A stretch of DNA of 64,000 bases from Phenylobacterium sp. (GCF_030693405.1 NZ_JAUYAW010000044.1:1-64000), one strand, 5' to 3'; shown: positions 9,199 through 19,192, counted from the first letter of the stretch. Program-made: numbers and translations. The notes: a model not told the origin generated them from the letters alone.

Positions 9199-12100
9199 AT
9201 GCCGACCAAGCCCCGCCTTCTCGCCACCTCCCTTCTGACCAGCGCCGCGGCCCTCGCCGCCCTGGCTGCGCCTCAGATCGCCTCGGCCCAGACCACCCAG
9301 GACGAAGCCGTCGCCGTCGAAGAGCTGGTCGTCACCGGCTCACGCATCCGGCTGCAGGATTTCGTCGCGCCCAATCCGGTCAGCACCCTGACGGGCGAGG
9401 CCATCGAACGCTCCGGCGTCACCAACGTCACCGACCTGATGGAGAACTATCCGGCCCTGGTCGGCTCCACCGACACCCAGGCCCTGTCCAACGCCGCCGA
9501 CCGCGGCAGCGTCGGCCTCAACCTCTTGAACCTGCGCAACCTGGGAACCAAGCGGACCCTGGTCCTGGTGGACGGCCGCCGACATGTGGCCGGCCAGCCC
9601 GGCTCCTCGGCCGTGGACACCAACACCATCCCCGTGGCGCTGATCGAGCGGGTCGAGGTTCTGACCGGCGGCGCCTCGGCCATCTATGGCGCCGATGGCG
9701 TCTCCGGCGTGGTCAACTTCGTCACCAAGCGCAATTTCGACGGCTTTGACGTCCGGGCCCAGTATGGCTGGTCAGACCTGGGCGGCGGCGAGCAGAGCTT
9801 CATCAGCGCGCTGGGCGGCCGCAACTTCATGGACGGCCGCGCCAACCTCACCGTGGGCCTGGAATACTCCAACACCGACGCCCTGGATCCCCGCGACCGC
9901 GACTTCTCCCGCCCCGGCCAGCGCGAGACCCTGGTCAATAATCCCGCCGACTATCCCAACGACAACCCCGGCGTCGACCGCGCCGCCTGGGGCGACACCG
10001 ATCTCGTCTTCGCCCGCGACGGCCGCTACATCGACACCGCGCTGGGCGGCGGCGTCTATACCCGCGCGGGCTTTGACCCCAACACCCTCTCGGGCGTCAG
10101 CTTTGTCGGCGACGGCACACGCTGGCAGGACGGCCTCTATACCGGCGGCTTCTCCATGCTGGGCGGGTCGGGCACGCCTCTCGACCTCTTCCAGACCGAG
10201 CTGATCCCCGGCCTGGAGCGCTGGACCGGCTATGTGGGCGGCATGTTCGAGATCACCCCGAACCACCGGATGTTCGCCGACTTCAAGTACAACACCGCCA
10301 AGACGGACTTCCGCTCGCAGCCGACCTTCGACTACGGGATCTTCGTCCCCATCGATAATCCCTACATGCCTGACTCCATCCGCGCCGACGCCCTGGCGCC
10401 GGGGGGCACGGCCGCGGCCGACACCTGGCTGCCGGCGCCCGGCGTCCTGGTGGCGCGGGACAACTTCGATCTGGGCGAGGTTCGCCGGGAGATCGAGCGG
10501 GAGACCTTCCGCGGGGTGATCGGCTTCGAAGGCGATCTATCCTCGGCGGTGGCCTACAATGTCTCCTACACCTACGGCCAGACCAAGGAATCCAACAGCG
10601 AGCTGAACAACCGCAACAATCTACGCTGGTTCGCCGCCATCGACTCCGTGCGCGATCCGAGCTCCGGCCAGATCGTCTGCCGCTCGACCCTCAATCCGTC
10701 GGCCGTGCCGGCCGGCGATCTGTTCGGGACCACGGTCGACCCTGACGTCTGGAACAACCTCTATGTGGGCGGCGGTCAGGCCGCCGGCTGCGTGCCGATC
10801 AACATCTTCGGCGAAGGCGGCATTTCGCCCGAAGCCCAGGCCTGGATCAACGACGTCGCCACGTCTGAGGCCAAGATCGAGCAGGAGGTGTTCAGCGCCT
10901 ACATCACCGGCGACTCCTCCCTGGCCTTCAGCCTGCCGGCCGGGCCGGTGGGCTTCGTGCTCGGGACCGAGTACCGCAAGGAAAAGAGCCGCGAGACCCC
11001 CGACGAGGACGTGCTGCTGGGCTCCGAGCTCGGCTACAACATCACCTGGCTGGGCCAGGGCGTCGCCGAGAACGGCCAGTTCGAAGTCCACGAGCTGTTC
11101 GGCGAGCTGGCCATCCCGATCGTGCGCGACCTGCCGTTCGTGGACTCGTTTGACGTCAATCTCGCCTACCGGTTCTCCGACTATTCGACGATCGGGACCA
11201 CCGACACCTGGAACATCGGCGCCCAGTGGCGGGTGACCGAAGATCTGATGATCCGAGGCAGCCGCGCGCGTGCGGTCCGGGCCCCGAACATCAGCGAGCT
11301 GTTCCTGCCCCAGACCCAGACCTTCCGCACCATCACCGACCCCTGCGACACCCGCAACGTCCAGGCCGGTTCGGAATTCCGGGTCGCCAACTGCACCGCC
11401 GATCTCGGGTTCAATCCGGCGGAGGTGGACTTCATCAACACCACCTCCTCATCGGTTGAAGGCGTGGTGGGCGGCAATCGCGACCTCGACGCCGAGACCG
11501 GCGACACCCAGACCCTGGGCCTGGTCTTCACCCCGCGCTTTGCGCCGGGCCTGTCCATGTCGCTGGACTATTACCGGATCACGCTCACCGACGCGGTGAA
11601 CCTGTTCACGGCCAACACCATCATCGAGAGCTGCTACGACCTGGAGCAGCCCAACGACTTCTGCGGCCTGTTCACCCGCGACCCGGGCAGCCAGTTCGTG
11701 GACTCCTTCCAGGAGTATTCGGTCAACGTCTCGTCCTATGAGACGGCGGGCTTCGACTTCTCCATGCAGTACCTGCTGAACCCGGCCGATTTCGGGGTCA
11801 TGCGCGACATCGGGACCTTCCAGTTCAACCTGGTGGCCAATCGCCTGACCAAGCTGGAATTCGTCGAGATCGACGGCGCCGAGGCCTCCAGCGAGCTGGG
11901 CTTCGCCGGCGCGCCCAAGTGGCAGGCCAATCTCGACGTCACCTGGGCCTGGAATGACCTGCTGGTGAACTACGGCTTCAACTGGTTCGACGAGACCAAG
12001 CGCTTCACCGACGAGCGGCGCGCGGCCAATCCGAACTATGTGCCGGACGGCTACTGGACCTGGTCGCCGCGGGAGACCCACGACATCCAGGTGCAGTACA

Positions 12101-12273
12101 CCTTCCAGGACCGCTACCAGGCCTATGCCGGCGTCAACAACTTCACCAACCAGCTGCCCGATCGCGGCTCCACCGGCACCGCCACCACGGGCTCGGCGGC
12201 CTTCACCGAGGGCGCTTCGCCGGTCGGTCCCATGGGCCGGTACTTCTATGTGGGCATGAAGAGCAGCTTCTAG
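9199..12273 (+). CDS. TonB-dependent receptor
   Basis: 1,024 residues. A signal peptide (about 1-30, ending ASA|Q) is followed by a TonB-box-like stretch EELVVTGSRI (41-50), a plug domain with the LVLVDGRR and IERVEVLTGGASAIYG signatures, then a long 22-strand barrel ending in phenylalanine (VGMKSSF). It imports a large or scarce substrate across the outer membrane using TonB energy; the many long loops fit Caulobacterales receptors for carbohydrates or siderophores, but the ligand cannot be read from the sequence. ATG 9199 gives a clean signal peptide; an upstream GTG (9157) would add a non-signal extension. It has its own terminator. Confidence 0.95.
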   Translation: MPTKPRLLATSLLTSAAALAALAAPQIASAQTTQDEAVAVEELVVTGSRIRLQDFVAPNPVSTLTGEAIERSGVTNVTDLMENYPALVGSTDTQALSNAADRGSVGLNLLNLRNLGTKRTLVLVDGRRHVAGQPGSSAVDTNTIPVALIERVEVLTGGASAIYGADGVSGVVNFVTKRNFDGFDVRAQYGWSDLGGGEQSFISALGGRNFMDGRANLTVGLEYSNTDALDPRDRDFSRPGQRETLVNNPADYPNDNPGVDRAAWGDTDLVFARDGRYIDTALGGGVYTRAGFDPNTLSGVSFVGDGTRWQDGLYTGGFSMLGGSGTPLDLFQTELIPGLERWTGYVGGMFEITPNHRMFADFKYNTAKTDFRSQPTFDYGIFVPIDNPYMPDSIRADALAPGGTAAADTWLPAPGVLVARDNFDLGEVRREIERETFRGVIGFEGDLSSAVAYNVSYTYGQTKESNSELNNRNNLRWFAAIDSVRDPSSGQIVCRSTLNPSAVPAGDLFGTTVDPDVWNNLYVGGGQAAGCVPINIFGEGGISPEAQAWINDVATSEAKIEQEVFSAYITGDSSLAFSLPAGPVGFVLGTEYRKEKSRETPDEDVLLGSELGYNITWLGQGVAENGQFEVHELFGELAIPIVRDLPFVDSFDVNLAYRFSDYSTIGTTDTWNIGAQWRVTEDLMIRGSRARAVRAPNISELFLPQTQTFRTITDPCDTRNVQAGSEFRVANCTADLGFNPAEVDFINTTSSSVEGVVGGNRDLDAETGDTQTLGLVFTPRFAPGLSMSLDYYRITLTDAVNLFTANTIIESCYDLEQPNDFCGLFTRDPGSQFVDSFQEYSVNVSSYETAGFDFSMQYLLNPADFGVMRDIGTFQFNLVANRLTKLEFVEIDGAEASSELGFAGAPKWQANLDVTWAWNDLLVNYGFNWFDETKRFTDERRAANPNYVPDGYWTWSPRETHDIQVQYTFQDRYQAYAGVNNFTNQLPDRGSTGTATTGSAAFTEGASPVGPMGRYFYVGMKSSF

Positions 12274-12297
12274 GCTCTCATCCCCACGGGCGAGGGA

Positions 12298-12325
12298 GGG
12301 CGGTCGCATGCGGCCGCCCTTTCGC
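12298..12325 (+). terminator. Terminator of the TonB-dependent receptor gene
   Basis: GGGCGG (12298-12303) pairs with CCGCCC (12314-12319), extended inward by CGC/GCG, and is followed by TTTCGCGTT. It lies 25 nt after the receptor stop codon. Confidence 0.65.
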
Positions 12326-12412
12326 GTTGCGCCCCCTCCTGCCGCCACGGGCCTGAGACCATGCTAGGTTCAGGCCCAGACTCAGTTCGGTTGATCGAGA
12401 GCGCCTGACCCC

Positions 12413-14224
12413 ATGGATCGCAGAACCTTCCTCTTTTCCGCCGTCGCGACGGCGGCCCTGGCGACGAACGTGCGCGCTCAGGCGCTTGGCCCCCAGGATC
12501 AGAAACTCAGGACGCTGTTCGACGAGATGTTCAGCGAGATGCTGGATCACTCGCCCCAGAGCGTAACCCGCCTCGGCCTTCACCAGGGGGCGCGGGCGGG
12601 CGCCAAGGCGCAGCTGAACAGCGCCTCGATCAGCGATCTGGCCGCCGACAAGGCGCGCAACGCCGCCAACCTCGCCCGTCTTGAGGCCTTCGACGCCTCG
12701 ACCCTGAGCCCCTCGGAAGTCCCCCACTACGAGGCGGTGCTGTTCACCCTCAGCGCCGAGGCCGAGGCCAATCAGCGCTACGCCTATGGCGATGTCGGCG
12801 CCGGCGACCCCTATGTGATCTCCCAACTGAACGGCGCCTATCGCTCCGTGCCAGATTTCCTGGGCACCCAGCACGGGATCGAGACCCAGGCCGACGCTGA
12901 AGCCTATCTGTCCCGCCTGGCGCAGTTCGCCACGGTGATGGACCAGGAGACCGAGCGCAGCCGCCGGGATGCCGAGCTTGGCGTCATCCCGCCTGACTTC
13001 GCCCTGGAGCGGGCGCTGACCCAGATGGAGGGGCTGAAGGGCGATCCGGCCGCCTCGCCGCTGGTGACCTCTGTGGCCGAACGCGCCGCGGCCAAGGGCA
13101 TTGGGGGTGACTATGCCGCCCGGGCCAGCGCCATCTATACCGATCAGGTCCTGCCGGCCCTGGAACGCCAGATCGCCTGGGTCCGCTCCCTGCAACCCCG
13201 CGCGGTTCACGACGCCGGCTGCTGGCGCCTGCCGGACGGCGAGGCCTATTACCGCGACGCCCTGAAGAGCTCGACCACCACGACACTGACGCCGGATGAG
13301 ATCCATGAACTCGGCTGGGAGCAGGCCAAGGCCTTGTCGGCCCGGGCCGAGGTCATCCTTCAAGGTCAGGGCCTGACCCAGGGCTCGGTGGGCGAGCGCA
13401 TCCAGGCCCTCTTCAAGGATCCCCGCTACCTCTACGCCGACACCGATGAGGCCAAGGAACAGCTGATCGCCGACCTGAACAAGCAGGTCGCCGAGATCAC
13501 CCCGCGCCTGCCCCAGGCCTTCGGCGCCCTGCCCCAGGCGGCCGTCGAGATCCGCAGGGTGCCCAAGTTCATCGAGGCCGGCGCGCCAGGCGGCTATTAC
13601 AACCGCCCTGCGCTCGATGGCTCACGGCCTGGCATCTACTGGATCAACCTGCGGGATTCGGCGGAAAACCCCAGCTGGACCCTGAAGACGCTCACCTATC
13701 ATGAGGCCATTCCCGGCCACCATCTGCAGCGCTCCCTCCAGCAGGAGGCCGACATCCCGATGCTGCGCAGGATCGCCGGCTTCTCCCCCTATAGCGAGGG
13801 TTGGGCGCTCTATTCCGAGCAGCTGGCCCTGGAGATGGGCATGTACGAGAACGACCCCCTGGGCGAGCTTGGCCAGATCCAGGCCTCCCTGTTCCGGGCC
13901 GCGCGGCTGGTGGTCGACACCGGCATCCACGCCAAGCGCTGGAGCCGCGAGCAGGCCATCGAGACCATGTCCTCCATCGACGGGTCACCCATCTCGTCTT
14001 CGACCACGGAGATCGAGCGCTATGCGGTGTGGCCCGCCCAGGCCTGCAGCTACATGGTCGGCAAGCTGGTCTGGCTGCGCCTGCGGGAGAAGGCCCGCGC
14101 GGCGCTGGGCGACCGGTTCGACCTGCGCGCCTTCCACGATGCGGGGCTGCTGTCGGGGGCGGTGCCGCTGACCGTGCTGGAGGCGGTGATCGACAACCAC
14201 ATCGCCGCTCGCCGGGCCGCCTGA
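12413..14224 (+). CDS. DUF885 family protein, Tat-exported putative metallohydrolase
   Basis: 603 residues. The N-terminus MDRRTFLFSAVATAALATNVRAQ-like leader carries a twin arginine (3-4), so it is likely exported folded. DUF885 proteins have an HExxxGHH-type motif; here HEAIPGHH is at 430-437, preceded by a Tyr, and is consistent with a zinc peptidase/carboxypeptidase. It is downstream of the TonB receptor on the same strand, separated by a terminator, and could act on imported peptides, although this is only context. The substrate is unknown. Confidence 0.92.
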   Translation: MDRRTFLFSAVATAALATNVRAQALGPQDQKLRTLFDEMFSEMLDHSPQSVTRLGLHQGARAGAKAQLNSASISDLAADKARNAANLARLEAFDASTLSPSEVPHYEAVLFTLSAEAEANQRYAYGDVGAGDPYVISQLNGAYRSVPDFLGTQHGIETQADAEAYLSRLAQFATVMDQETERSRRDAELGVIPPDFALERALTQMEGLKGDPAASPLVTSVAERAAAKGIGGDYAARASAIYTDQVLPALERQIAWVRSLQPRAVHDAGCWRLPDGEAYYRDALKSSTTTTLTPDEIHELGWEQAKALSARAEVILQGQGLTQGSVGERIQALFKDPRYLYADTDEAKEQLIADLNKQVAEITPRLPQAFGALPQAAVEIRRVPKFIEAGAPGGYYNRPALDGSRPGIYWINLRDSAENPSWTLKTLTYHEAIPGHHLQRSLQQEADIPMLRRIAGFSPYSEGWALYSEQLALEMGMYENDPLGELGQIQASLFRAARLVVDTGIHAKRWSREQAIETMSSIDGSPISSSTTEIERYAVWPAQACSYMVGKLVWLRLREKARAALGDRFDLRAFHDAGLLSGAVPLTVLEAVIDNHIAARRAA

Positions 14225-14239
14225 TCCGAGACGCTGCGA

Positions 14240-14263
14240 CCCTTGGGGCGATCGCCCCAGGGG
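14240..14263. terminator. Palindrome between convergent genes
   Basis: TGGGGCGATCGCCCCA is a perfect 16-bp palindrome flanked by CCCT and GGGG, which extend the stem. It sits between the stop codons of the DUF885 gene and the oppositely oriented histidine kinase gene and could terminate both. No T-run is present. Confidence 0.4.
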
Positions 14264-14264
14264 T

Positions 14265-15611
14265 TCAGGCGGGCAGCCGGATCACTGCCCGCAACCCGCC
14301 CAGTGGCGAGCGGTCCAGCAGGACCTCGCCCCCATGCCCGCGGGCCACGTCCCGAGCGATGGCGAGGCCCAGGCCGACCCCCTTGATGTTCTGATTGCGC
14401 GCCTCATCCAGCCGGTTGAAGGCCTTGAAGGCGTCCTCGTACTGGGCGGCGGGAATGCCCGGCCCGTCGTCGTCCACGGCGATCTCCACCCCGCCTGAGG
14501 GCAGGCGGCGGGCGACGACCTCGATCGTCTCCCCATGGACGGCGGCGTTCATCACCAGGTTGGACACCGCCCGGCGCAGGGCGCTGGGCCGGACCCGGGC
14601 CGTCAGGCCGTCGGGCGCCTCGACCCGCACCTGCGCGCCGGCGCGAACCGCGCCTTCGCCGACATCCTCCAGCAGGGGTCGCAACAGGGTGTCCTCGACG
14701 CTCTCGCCGCCCTCGCCGCGGGCGAAGGCGAGGTATTCGTCGATCATGTGCTCCATCTCGGCCAGGTCGCGCTTCATGTCGCCGGTCCGGGAGGAGGGCG
14801 GCGCCAGGGCCAGTTCCAGTTTCAGGCGGGTGAGCGGGGTGCGCAGGTCGTGGCTGACCGAGGCCAGCAGGGCGGTACGCTGCTCCAGATGGCGCTGGAT
14901 GCGGGACTTCATGGCCAGGAAGGCGTGGGCGGCCTGGCGCACCTCACGGGCCCCGTGGGGCTTGAAGCCGGTGTCGTCCACCCCACGGCCAAAGGCGTCG
15001 GCGGCCGCAGCCAGGCGCTCGATGGCCCGGGTCTGGTTGCGGATGAACAGGATGGCCACCGCGGTCAGCAGCAGGGTCGCCACCGTCATCCAGAGAATGA
15101 AGATGTGGCCCTGGGTGGCGAAGGCCCGGTCCCGGGGGGCGAGGATCCGCAGCACGCCCTCGTCCACCTGCACGCGGATGTCCACATAGGCCGGGTAACG
15201 GGTCGTATCGAACCAGAAGGGGGCGTCCAGCCGCTCCGACAGGGCGCGCTTGAGCGAGCGGTCCACCGGGGCGAAGAAGGAGTAGCGCCGGTTCAGGGGC
15301 AGCTCGCGCCCCTCCTGCAGGGCGATGGACAGGCTGAGGGCCTCCTCGGCCCGGGCGGCCAGCACGGCGAAGGCCTCCGGGCTCTTGTCGTCCTCATAGC
15401 CCGCCACCGCCCAGGCGACCTCGCCGGCCAGGCCATCGGAAAGCCGGCTGGTGACCGTGTCCCAGTGGGCGTCGAAGAAAATCCAGGTCACCGCCACCTG
15501 CATCAGGGCCACCGGCAGGACGATGATCAGCAGGGAGCGGCCAAACAGGCTGGTGGGCAGGCGGCGCTTGATCAGCCGGCCGAGATAGCGCGGGGGCAAC
15601 CGGACGCGCAT
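14265..15611 (-). CDS. EnvZ-type sensor histidine kinase
   Basis: 448 residues. There are two membrane helices (about 25-46 and 170-190) with a periplasmic sensor between, then HAMP (about 190-242), the HisKA H-box SHDLRTPLTR with phospho-acceptor H254, and HATPase with N-box (NLVMNAA, about 351-357), DDGPGIP (381-387) and GVGLGLAI (411-418). The domain order and the absence of PAS domains resemble EnvZ. Its ATG shares one base with the stop of the response regulator gene, so the two form one operon and almost certainly a cognate pair. The stimulus is not known. Confidence 0.95.
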   Translation of the reverse strand: MRVRLPPRYLGRLIKRRLPTSLFGRSLLIIVLPVALMQVAVTWIFFDAHWDTVTSRLSDGLAGEVAWAVAGYEDDKSPEAFAVLAARAEEALSLSIALQEGRELPLNRRYSFFAPVDRSLKRALSERLDAPFWFDTTRYPAYVDIRVQVDEGVLRILAPRDRAFATQGHIFILWMTVATLLLTAVAILFIRNQTRAIERLAAAADAFGRGVDDTGFKPHGAREVRQAAHAFLAMKSRIQRHLEQRTALLASVSHDLRTPLTRLKLELALAPPSSRTGDMKRDLAEMEHMIDEYLAFARGEGGESVEDTLLRPLLEDVGEGAVRAGAQVRVEAPDGLTARVRPSALRRAVSNLVMNAAVHGETIEVVARRLPSGGVEIAVDDDGPGIPAAQYEDAFKAFNRLDEARNQNIKGVGLGLAIARDVARGHGGEVLLDRSPLGGLRAVIRLPA

Positions 15612-16321
15612 CAGTCGGGCGCCAGCATGTAGCCGACCCCCCGAACGGTCTGCAGATAACGCGGCGCCTTGGGATCGGCCTCGATCTTGCGCCGCAGACG
15701 GGTGACCTGGACGTCCACCGCCCGACCGGACGGGTCGACCGTGTCGCGGGCGAGTTCCAGCCTATCCACTGGTTCGTGCGGCGACTGGGCCAGCCTGCGC
15801 AGCAGCACGGCTTCACCTTCAGTCAGGCGCACCGGCGCGCCCTCGCGGGTCAGCTCGCCGCGGGCCAGATCAAAGGCGCAGGCGCCAAGGGAATACCGTC
15901 CCGCGGCCGGCGCGCGCTGGGCCGTGCGGCGCAGAATGGCCTCGATCCGCAACAGCAGCTCCTGCGGCTCAAAGGGCTTGCCCAGATAGTCGTCGGCCCC
16001 GACCTGCAGGCCCTCGATCCGGTGTTCGGCCTCGCTTTTGGCGGTCAGCATCAGGACCGGCGTGCGGCCGGTCCCGCCGCTCTGGCTGCGCAGCCAGCGG
16101 GTCAGCGAGACGCCGTCCTCACCGGGCATCATCACGTCGAAGACCGCCAGGTCGAAATCCAGGCTGTCCAGCAGCCGCCGCGCGGCTGCGCCGCCGGCCG
16201 CGGTCGTGACGCGAAAGCCCTCGCGGCTGAGGAAGGCCTTCAGCAGTTCGCGGATGCGGTCATCGTCGTCCACCACCAGCAGATGGCGGGCCAGCGGCCC
16301 CGAGGCTTCAGCTAGGCTCAT
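15611..16321 (-). CDS. OmpR/PhoB-type response regulator
   Basis: 236 residues. The receiver domain has acidic pocket DDD (18-20), phospho-acceptor D62, T93 and K115, followed by a winged-helix OmpR-type DNA-binding domain (about 140-235). ATG 16321 is preferred because AAGGGGAG lies about 10 nt upstream. It precedes the EnvZ-like kinase in one operon. The start region is divergent from ilvE (142 bp between), so both promoters lie there and the regulator could also act on ilvE, although nothing shown here proves it. Confidence 0.95.
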   Translation of the reverse strand: MSLAEASGPLARHLLVVDDDDRIRELLKAFLSREGFRVTTAAGGAAARRLLDSLDFDLAVFDVMMPGEDGVSLTRWLRSQSGGTGRTPVLMLTAKSEAEHRIEGLQVGADDYLGKPFEPQELLLRIEAILRRTAQRAPAAGRYSLGACAFDLARGELTREGAPVRLTEGEAVLLRRLAQSPHEPVDRLELARDTVDPSGRAVDVQVTRLRRKIEADPKAPRYLQTVRGVGYMLAPD

Positions 16322-16463
16322 GCGTCTGGCGGCTCCCCTTGGCGCAGGCTGACAGGATAGGCCGCTCTTGCGTTGGCGGCCATGCGGCGGCGTGGCCATT
16401 TCGTTTGACGAGCGCGGCTTGCGGCGCTGTAAGGGGAGCGCATTGAAAGGAGGCTCTACGCCG

Positions 16464-17351
16464 ATGGCACTCGTTCCCTTTGACGATCGCGATGGATGGA
16501 TCTGGCTGGATGGCCAGTTCGTAGCCTGGCGCGAGGCGAAGGTGCACGTATTGACGCACGGCCTCCACTACGCCTCGGCGGTGTTCGAAGGCGAGCGAAT
16601 GTATGGCGGTGAGATCTACAAGCTTACCGAACACACAGAGCGCCTGTTCAAGTCGGCGGAGATGCTGGACTTCGAAATCCCGTTCACGGTGGCCGAGATC
16701 GACCAGGCCTGCAAGGAGACCTGCGCCCGCAACGGCCTGACCGACGCCTATGTGCGGCCCATCGCCTGGCGCGGCTCGGAGATGATCGGGGTCTCGGCCC
16801 AGGAGACCAAGATTCATGTGGCCATCGCGGTGTGGGAGTGGCCGAGCTACTTCTCGCCGGAGGAAAAGGCCAAGGGCATCCGCATGTGCTGGGCCAAGTA
16901 CAAGCGGCCCTCGCCGGAGACCGAGCCGGTCCACGCCAAGGCCACCGGCCTCTACATGATCTGCACCATCTCCAAGCATGCGGCGGAGAAGGACGGCTAT
17001 ACGGACGCCATGATGCTCGACTACCGCGGCTATGTGGCCGAGAGCACCGGGTCGAACGTGTTCTTCGTGAAGGACGGGGTGCTGCATACGCCGATCCCCG
17101 ACTGCTTCCTGAACGGCATCACCCGCCAGTCGGTGATCGCCCTGGCCAAGACCAAGGGTCTTGAGGTGGTCGAGCGCCACATCAAGCCGGAGGAACTGGC
17201 CGGCTTCACCGAGTGCTTCGTGGTCGGGACCGCCGCCGAGGTGACCCCGGTCTCGCAGATCGGCGAGTACAGCTTCACCCCGGGCAATATCTCGCTCAGC
17301 CTGATGGACGACTACGCCAAGATGGTCCGCCGGGAACTCCAGCCGGCCTGA
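16464..17351 (+). CDS. ilvE: Branched-chain amino acid aminotransferase
   Basis: 295 residues of the fold-type IV PLP aminotransferase family. It performs the last transamination of leucine, isoleucine and valine synthesis. The PLP lysine is K159 (AKATGLYM), with E193 in the VAESTGSNVF block that holds the cofactor. ATG 16464 has a near-perfect Shine-Dalgarno AAAGGAGG about 11 nt upstream, which decides it against an earlier frame start. It ends in an intrinsic terminator. Confidence 0.96.
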   Translation: MALVPFDDRDGWIWLDGQFVAWREAKVHVLTHGLHYASAVFEGERMYGGEIYKLTEHTERLFKSAEMLDFEIPFTVAEIDQACKETCARNGLTDAYVRPIAWRGSEMIGVSAQETKIHVAIAVWEWPSYFSPEEKAKGIRMCWAKYKRPSPETEPVHAKATGLYMICTISKHAAEKDGYTDAMMLDYRGYVAESTGSNVFFVKDGVLHTPIPDCFLNGITRQSVIALAKTKGLEVVERHIKPEELAGFTECFVVGTAAEVTPVSQIGEYSFTPGNISLSLMDDYAKMVRRELQPA

Positions 17352-17379
17352 TCCGAAGACCTGCTCAGGTCTGGATATT

Positions 17380-17412
17380 CGCCCCCTTCGCCCCAGGCGG
17401 AGGGGGCGTTTT
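17380..17412 (+). terminator. ilvE terminator
   Basis: CGCCCCCT (17380-17387) pairs with AGGGGGCG (17401-17408) and is followed by TTTT. The inner sequence adds CG/CG pairs. It lies just before the convergent TPR gene end. Confidence 0.8.
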
Positions 17413-17415
17413 CGT

Positions 17416-18600
17416 TCAGGCCAGGATTCGCGCCTCAAGCTCCTCGCGGCGCTGGCGGGTGGTGACGAGATCGGCGCCGTAGCGGGCGGCGTCGCCCTGG
17501 GCCAGCTCGGCGGCGATCGCCTCACTCTCGCGATAGAGGTCGAGAGCCCGGGTCCGATGGCCACGGTCTTCCCGGGCGTCGGCCAGGCGCTCCAGGGCGA
17601 TGGAGAGGGCGCGGCGCGCGTCGGCGCCCCCGACATCCTGGGCGATCTGACGCCGCAGAGCCAGGGTCGCTTCATAGGAGTCGACGGCGGAGTCGAGGCG
17701 ATGCTCCTCATAGGCCATGTCCCCCACATTCAGCAGGGCGTCGGCGATCAGCTCGGGCGCCTGGGCCTGTCGCGCATAGGCGAGCGCCAGGTCGTAGGCC
17801 TCGATGGCGTCGTCGGTCCGGCCCTGGGCCCGGGCGAAGTCTCCGGCGTCCTGGGCGGCCAGCATCTGCTGCCGGTCGGTGCTCGCCAGGGCGGAGACCC
17901 GCTGCAGGGCTGCAGCCGCCGCCGGCCAGGCCTCAGCCCGGGCGTGCATCCGCAGGTCCGACCGGGCGGCGTCAAAGTCATCCAGGGTCGGCGCGGCCGC
18001 AGGCTCCGGGAGCGGCTCTACAGGCGCGTAAGTGACCTCGGGCTCTGAGACCGGTTCAGCGGTCACCGCGGGCGCGGCGGCTGCAACAGCCGCCAGGGGC
18101 GCGGGTAGAGCCGCCGCCGGGTCTGGTTCCGGTTCCAGGGCGGGGGCTTCGACGTCGACCGAGGCGACCTCAATCCCCTCGGGGATCACTTCGGGCTCAG
18201 GCTCCGATGGCGCCGTGTCCGCGGTCTCGGCGGGAAAGGGGGCCGGCTCAGGGACCGGCGCGGCCTCGAGGGCCTGGAGCGGGGTCAGGCCTGGAAAGGG
18301 ACGGGGCTCTTCCGGGAGCGCCGCCTCCTTTGCGTCCTGAGCCTCGTCGGCGAACTTGAAGTCGGCGATCACCGGCAGGCCGTCGCGGGCCTTTTTCCGG
18401 GTGGGGCCGCGCACGACGGCGGCGATCACCAGGGCTGCGCCGAGAAGGCCGGCCGCCAGGGCCACCCCCATCCGGACGCTCTCGAAGGCCCCGAGGTCGA
18501 GCGCCGGGATCTGCCCCTGCAGGCCGCCAGGATAGAGGATGACATAGGCCAGTCCGCCCAGTCCCAGCCCCAGAAGCAGTCCGATAATCCGCCCCAGCAT
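17416..18600 (-). CDS. TPR-containing membrane protein
   Basis: 394 residues: two N-terminal membrane helices (about 3-21 and 45-64), a long acidic Pro/Ala/Glu-rich linker (about 80-220), then a C-terminal half with tetratricopeptide-like helices (AIEAYDLALAYARQA, AVDSYEATLALRRQI, ALDLYRESEAIAAEL). It probably anchors a protein-protein interaction platform in the inner membrane; no partner is evident. Two starts are possible, 18621 (MGERG) and 18600 (MLGRIIG); the second has CGGGGA upstream and gives a cleaner first helix, so it is used here. Confidence 0.75.
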   Translation of the reverse strand: MLGRIIGLLLGLGLGGLAYVILYPGGLQGQIPALDLGAFESVRMGVALAAGLLGAALVIAAVVRGPTRKKARDGLPVIADFKFADEAQDAKEAALPEEPRPFPGLTPLQALEAAPVPEPAPFPAETADTAPSEPEPEVIPEGIEVASVDVEAPALEPEPDPAAALPAPLAAVAAAAPAVTAEPVSEPEVTYAPVEPLPEPAAAPTLDDFDAARSDLRMHARAEAWPAAAAALQRVSALASTDRQQMLAAQDAGDFARAQGRTDDAIEAYDLALAYARQAQAPELIADALLNVGDMAYEEHRLDSAVDSYEATLALRRQIAQDVGGADARRALSIALERLADAREDRGHRTRALDLYRESEAIAAELAQGDAARYGADLVTTRQRREELEARILA

Positions 18601-18622
18601 GCCCAATCCCCGTTCGCCCATC

Positions 18623-18633
18623 TTAATGGTTAA
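18623..18633 (-). promoter_or_regulatory. Possible CtrA-type half-site at the TPR gene start
   Basis: On the minus strand the sequence reads TTAACCATTAA, which contains the TTAACCAT half-site described for CtrA. It is at the very start of the TPR gene's leader and is a stray match until tested. Confidence 0.2.
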
Positions 18634-18725
18634 GCTAGGTGGGCTGGGAGCGGACCCCTCAAGGGGATGCAACCCTCAGGGGACAGGACCCAAGGTCGCC
18701 CGCCCTCGAATTAGGCAAGGCGCCC

Positions 18726-19136
18726 TTAAATCAGCCAGTTCAGCGGCCGCGGATAGGCTTCCCCACGGGCCAAGTAGATGACCCCCAGGACGCAGCGCAC
18801 CGCAAACCAGATCCAGACCACGCCCATGATGAAGACGCCGAGCAGGACCGCTGGGATGCCGATCAGCACAAAGGACAGCGGAATGCCGAACAGCAGCAGC
18901 AGCCCGCCGATCACGAACCAGCCGATGGACAGCCAGAAGGTGCGGATCTGGAACGTGTAGTGGCTGGCCATGACCGGCCCGGCGTCCCGACGATTGGCGT
19001 AGGCGATGAACAGGCCGATGAAGATGGTGATCACATTGGCGAGGCCCAGCAGATAGAGCCCATAAGCCACCGCAGGCAGGGTGCGGTCTTCGGTGGGGGC
19101 GGCCATCGGCGCGGGGTTGGGCATGGCGTCAGTCAT
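18726..19136 (-). CDS. DUF4870-type membrane protein
   Basis: 136 residues with an N-terminal Pro/Met stretch, then the block GLYLLGLANVITIFIGLFIA, a conserved HYTFQIRTFW motif (about 69-78) and two or three membrane helices, matching the family of small membrane proteins annotated DUF4870. ATG 19136 with GAAGGAT upstream is favoured over a longer Arg-rich extension. The function is unknown. Confidence 0.82.
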   Translation of the reverse strand: MTDAMPNPAPMAAPTEDRTLPAVAYGLYLLGLANVITIFIGLFIAYANRRDAGPVMASHYTFQIRTFWLSIGWFVIGGLLLLFGIPLSFVLIGIPAVLLGVFIMGVVWIWFAVRCVLGVIYLARGEAYPRPLNWLI

Positions 19137-19192
19137 GGCGGATCCTTCAGGCGTTGGTCGCCATATTGGGGCGCCAGCCGTTGGGGGGCACC